From contig CAVTGA010000002.1 in the NCBI GenBank assembly GCA_963734185.1, forward strand, positions 2,232,001 to 2,296,000: a stretch of DNA of 64,000 nt. The letters are read 5' to 3'. This DNA is from PALSA-894 sp963734185 (GTDB lineage Bacteria; Pseudomonadota; Alphaproteobacteria; Rhizobiales; Xanthobacteraceae). The position numbers and the translations under genes are program-made. Positions 61,332-64,000 of the stretch are shown piece after piece. Numbering within the stretch: position 1 is the stretch's first letter; every line of letters starts with the position of its first letter. The notes under the pieces were generated by a model, which ran no database searches, was not told where the DNA came from, and saw only the letters and a list, made by a program, of their open reading frames with translations.

Positions 61332-61347
61332 CACACGGGAGCCACCC

Positions 61348-61785
61348 ATGTCCACTGCTGCCAGGGCCGACGAGTACCCCCGCGGTCCATGGGCCGAGTA
61401 CAACCGGTTCAAGCATCCCGGCTGGATCATCCTGATGGTCTTCGCCTTCATCGCGTGGTGGCCGATCGGCCTCGCGGTCCTCGCCTTCATGCTGTGGAAC
61501 CGCAGCTGCGGCCGCAGCAACGAGCGCTGGCAGGAGAAGATGGAGCGCATGCGCGACAAGATGGAGCACTTCGGCGGCGGCGGCTGGCGCGGTCCTCCTT
61601 CGAGCGGCAATCACGCTTTCGATGAATACCGCACCGAGACGTTGCGGCGGCTGGAGGACGAGCAGCGCGAGTTCCGCGAGTTCCTGCACCGGCTGCGCTT
61701 CGCCAAGGACAAGGTCGAGTTCGATCAGTTCATGGCCGAACGCCGCAACCGGCCCGGGCCGCAAGCCCCGCAGCCGCAAAGCTGA
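61348..61785 (+). CDS. DUF2852 family membrane protein
   Basis: A 145-residue protein with one hydrophobic segment (HPGWIILMVFAFIAWWPIGLAVLAFMLW, about residues 24-52), a Cys/Arg turn, then a charged coiled-coil tail (RRLEDEQREFREFLHRLRFAKDKVEFDQFMAER). DUF2852 is common in Rhizobiales and of unknown function. GGGAG precedes the ATG, and the promoter and operator above are just upstream. Confidence 0.85.
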   Translation: MSTAARADEYPRGPWAEYNRFKHPGWIILMVFAFIAWWPIGLAVLAFMLWNRSCGRSNERWQEKMERMRDKMEHFGGGGWRGPPSSGNHAFDEYRTETLRRLEDEQREFREFLHRLRFAKDKVEFDQFMAERRNRPGPQAPQPQS

Positions 61786-62101
61786 TCCCCGAAAGCCCTT
61801 GCCGGTTGCGTTCCGGGCCGTTCGCCGCAAGGCGGGCGGCCCGAAGCATTTGGGCGCGTCATCCGAGTAACCAAGCCTTAACCATAATCGGGGCCTGTTA
61901 GCGCGGGATAGGACCGGCGAGGTGCCCTAGTTTGGACAGATTTCGCGCGGAATCCGTAGGTCCACCGGGGTGGACGGCGCGGATGGTCGCGAATTTCCGC
62001 GTGTCGGCGGCGCGCCAATCGCAATGCCGCTCGACATGCCGTCCCGATGGCCCTGCGCCGCGCCGGCCGATGCGAGCTCGATAGCGAAAAGGACATGGTC
62101 C
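61786..62101 (+). other. 316-base gap before tolQ: a GNRA-capped stem-loop and nothing else certain
   Basis: The only structure I can support is a hairpin at 61814-61843 with a CGGGCCG/CGGCCCG stem, an inner CGCC/GGCG stem and a GCAA tetraloop, about 30 bases after the DUF2852 stop. It probably ends that transcript, although no T-run follows. A tolQ promoter should lie in 61860-62050 but no box pair stands out. Confidence 0.45.
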
Positions 62102-62815
62102 ATGAATCCGACCGACGTGGCGCAGTCGGTGCTGCCGCTCACCTCTTCCGACCTGTCGATCTGGGGCCTGTTCTGGTCCGCCCACATCGTCGTCAAGGCG
62201 GTGATGATCGGGCTGCTGGTCGCCTCGATCTGGGTCTGGGCGATCGTGATCGACAAGCTGATCCTGTACACGCGCACCAAGCGCGCCATGGACCGGTTCG
62301 AGAAGACCTTCTGGTCGGGCCAGTCGCTCGAGGAGCTCTACCGCACCCAGTCGGCGCGGCCGAGCCATTCCATGGCGGCGCTGTTTGTGGCCGCCATGCG
62401 TGAGTGGAAGCGCTCGTTCGAGGGCACCAGCCGCGCCATCGGCGGCCTGCAAATGCGCATCGAGAAGGTGATGGACGTGACCATCGCGCGCGAGATCGAG
62501 CGGCTCGAGCGCCGCCTGCTGGTGCTCGCGACCGTCGGCTCGGCCGGTCCCTTCATCGGCCTGTTCGGCACGGTGTGGGGGATCATGACCAGCTTCCAGT
62601 CGATCGCCGCCTCGAAGAACACTTCGTTAGCGGTTGTGGCGCCGGGCATCGCCGAGGCCCTGTTCGCGACCGCAATCGGTCTTGTTGCCGCCATCCCGGC
62701 GACCATTTTCTATAACAAGTTCGTCTCCGAGGTGAACAAGCAGGCGCAGCGGCTCGAAGGCTTTGCCGACGAGTTCGCCGCGATCCTGTCGCGCCAGATC
62801 GACGAGAACGCCTGA
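62102..62815 (+). CDS. tolQ: Tol-Pal system protein TolQ
   Basis: A 237-residue inner-membrane protein with three helices: IVVKAVMIGLLVASIWVWAIVI (about 36-58), GSAGPFIGLFGTVWGIMTSFQ (about 144-166) and IAEALFATAIGLVAAIPATIFYN (about 180-205). TolQ with TolR forms the proton-driven motor that keeps the outer membrane attached during division. The start MNPTDVAQSV is at 62102. tolR begins 13 bases after the stop. Confidence 0.96.
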   Translation: MNPTDVAQSVLPLTSSDLSIWGLFWSAHIVVKAVMIGLLVASIWVWAIVIDKLILYTRTKRAMDRFEKTFWSGQSLEELYRTQSARPSHSMAALFVAAMREWKRSFEGTSRAIGGLQMRIEKVMDVTIAREIERLERRLLVLATVGSAGPFIGLFGTVWGIMTSFQSIAASKNTSLAVVAPGIAEALFATAIGLVAAIPATIFYNKFVSEVNKQAQRLEGFADEFAAILSRQIDENA

Positions 62816-62828
62816 GGGGGCCTGGGGA

Positions 62829-63284
62829 ATGGCTGGGAGCGGCACGAGCGCAGGGATCGCGGTCGGCAAGCGGCGCCACCGGCGCAAGCCGGTGATGTCC
62901 GAGATCAACGTCACGCCGATGGTGGACGTGATGCTGGTGCTGCTGATCATCTTCATGGTGTCGGCGCCGCTCTTGACCGTCGGCGTGCCGATCGACCTGC
63001 CGCAGACGCAGGCCAAATCGCTCGACCAGGACCGCGAGCCGCTCACCGTCACGGTCAACACCAAGGGCCAGGTGTTCCTGCAGAACAGCGAGATCAAGGT
63101 CGAGGAGCTCATCCCCAAGCTGCAGGCGATCGCGCAGGCGCGCGGCGGCAGCAATGACGAGCGCATCTACGTGCGCGGCGACCGCAAAGTGGATTATGGT
63201 ACGGTGATGCGCGTGATGGGACGGCTCTCCGCCGCCGGCTTCCGCCGCGTGGCGCTGGTCACGGAGGTCGAGCAGGGCACCTGA
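62829..63284 (+). CDS. tolR: Tol-Pal system protein TolR
   Basis: A 151-residue ExbD/TolR protein. The single helix follows EINVTPMVDVMLVLLIIFMV, and Asp in MVDVMLV is the proton-carrying residue. The periplasmic part has VYVRGDRKVDYGTVM-like sequence (IYVRGDRKVDYGTVMRVM). The start MAGSGTSAGI is at 62829. tolA begins six bases after its stop. Confidence 0.96.
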   Translation: MAGSGTSAGIAVGKRRHRRKPVMSEINVTPMVDVMLVLLIIFMVSAPLLTVGVPIDLPQTQAKSLDQDREPLTVTVNTKGQVFLQNSEIKVEELIPKLQAIAQARGGSNDERIYVRGDRKVDYGTVMRVMGRLSAAGFRRVALVTEVEQGT

Positions 63285-63290
63285 CGGGCG

Positions 63291-64000
63291 ATGAAAACCG
63301 GCACGACCATATCGGTGATCGCGCATGCCGCCGTGCTGGCCTTCGGGCTCGTGGCGTTCGCGCCCGCGCCGAAGAATGCGCCTCCGCCCGAGTCGCTGCC
63401 CGTCGACATCATCTCGGCGACCGAATTCTCCACCCTGAGCAAGGGCAGCCGCGCGGCGCCGAAGGCCGAGACGCCCAAGCCGCTGGTCGAGCGCGTGGCC
63501 GAGCCGAAGCCGGCCGACAACCCGGCGCCCAAGGTGGTCGACAAGCCCGAGATCACCGCGACCGCCGATCAGCCGAAGCCGCCCGAGCCGAAGGTCGCCG
63601 AGGCGAAGCCCGCGCCGCCGAAGCCGCCCAAGCCCGAACCGAAGCCGCGCGAGGCGTTCGCGAGCGAAGCGCAGCCGAAATCCGATCCGATCGCCGAGGC
63701 GATCAAGAAGGACCAGGCCAAGAAACCCGAAACCAAGCCCGAGCCGCAGAAACAGGCCACCCCGACACCACCGAAGAAGCCCGAGCAGCAGAAGCAGCAG
63801 CAGAAGTTCGACGCCAGCCGCATCGCCGCGCTGCTCGACAAGCGCGACCCGCAGCGCCGCGCCGCGACCGGCGAGACGCTGAGCCCGACGCCGGCGCTCG
63901 GCGTGCCGACCGGCAACGCGCCGCGGCTGACGCAGAACGAGATCGACGCGCTGCGCGCGCGCCTGCGCGAATGCTGGAACCTGCCGGTCGGCGTCGCCGA
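63291..64000 (+). CDS. tolA: TolA-like protein (partial, runs off the window)
   Basis: The visible 236 codons encode an N-terminal anchor (TTISVIAHAAVLAFGLVAF), then a long Pro/Lys/Ala/Glu-rich rod (about 45-190), and the start of the C-terminal domain (NEIDALRARLRECWNLPVGVA), the TonB/TolA-like fold. TolA links TolQR to Pal and TolB. The C-terminal end lies outside the window. tolB and pal would be expected next. Confidence 0.93.
   Translation, partial: MKTGTTISVIAHAAVLAFGLVAFAPAPKNAPPPESLPVDIISATEFSTLSKGSRAAPKAETPKPLVERVAEPKPADNPAPKVVDKPEITATADQPKPPEPKVAEAKPAPPKPPKPEPKPREAFASEAQPKSDPIAEAIKKDQAKKPETKPEPQKQATPTPPKKPEQQKQQQKFDASRIAALLDKRDPQRRAATGETLSPTPALGVPTGNAPRLTQNEIDALRARLRECWNLPVGVA

Noticed and set aside
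1..64000. CRISPR array, prophage, integrative element or tRNA genes
   Set aside because: No direct-repeat/spacer array, integrase, transposase, phage structural gene or cloverleaf was found; the accessory pieces lack such markers.

Overview
The window is GC-rich chromosomal DNA from an alphaproteobacterium, most likely order Hyphomicrobiales (Rhizobiales), near the Bradyrhizobiaceae/Xanthobacteraceae. The evidence is the gene set: RcdA, TrcR (DUF1013), DUF1192, DUF4164 with ZapA, 6S RNA beside the 5-formyltetrahydrofolate cyclo-ligase gene, a Bug-type TctC protein, two full CtrA sites (TTAA-N7-TTAA), and several palindromic repeat families typical of these genomes. There is no tRNA, rRNA, CRISPR array, integrase or recognisable insertion sequence. 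It reads as a core chromosome with small accessory inserts.

Layout. 1-6.3 kb: a catabolic-looking group (Bug solute-binding protein, flavin amine oxidase, quinone/alcohol oxidoreductase, SDR) and a membrane TPR protein. 6.5-13.6 kb: MerR regulator, TrcR, the ispH-thrB-rnhA operon, a DUF2778 L,D-transpeptidase-like protein behind a CtrA site, peroxiredoxin, a DsbD-N protein and YqgE. 13.7-20.5 kb: a Cys-rich exported protein, a PAS-GGDEF-EAL receptor with a broken GGDEF motif, a GH3 enzyme, a quinone oxidoreductase and two small genes. 20.47-21.3 kb: a CtrA site, a probable small RNA ending in a strong terminator, then rcdA. 21.3-28 kb: L31, an ABC exporter, a ParE-like toxin pair, a hydrolase, an ExbB/MotA-like plus OmpA-like pair, and suhB. 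28-37 kb: Sel1, thiE and fba, a PHB-depolymerase-like esterase, then pgk, gap and tkt. 37-43 kb: amidase, ABC-2 exporter, cupin, and an exported DNase II homologue, very unusual in bacteria. 43.3-52 kb: DUF4164-zapA-6S RNA-cyclo-ligase-phosphoesterase-yebC, a TauE permease, an M1 aminopeptidase, then ruvC-ruvA-cdd-ruvB. 53-60 kb: an accessory segment (GNAT, Nudix, NADAR, a broken DUF4062-STAND-TPR protein, a rhodanese/DUF442-like phosphatase). 59.2-64 kb: ybgC, a TetR/DUF2852 pair with visible operators, and tolQ-tolR-tolA (tolA runs off the end).

How it fits together. The cell-cycle theme recurs: CtrA sites, RcdA, TrcR, ZapA and the Tol system that constricts the envelope. Central carbon flow is represented by tkt-gap-pgk-fba, and genome repair by the Ruv resolvasome. 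Five reading-frame breaks, four of them a net +1 base, fall in fba, the TIGR00282 phosphoesterase gene, pepN and the STAND gene (two breaks). Three of these genes are otherwise intact housekeeping genes, so sequencing or assembly error must be excluded before any are called pseudogenes. Dispersed repeats occupy most convergent or long intergenic gaps, and one supplies the apparent start codon of the cyclo-ligase gene.
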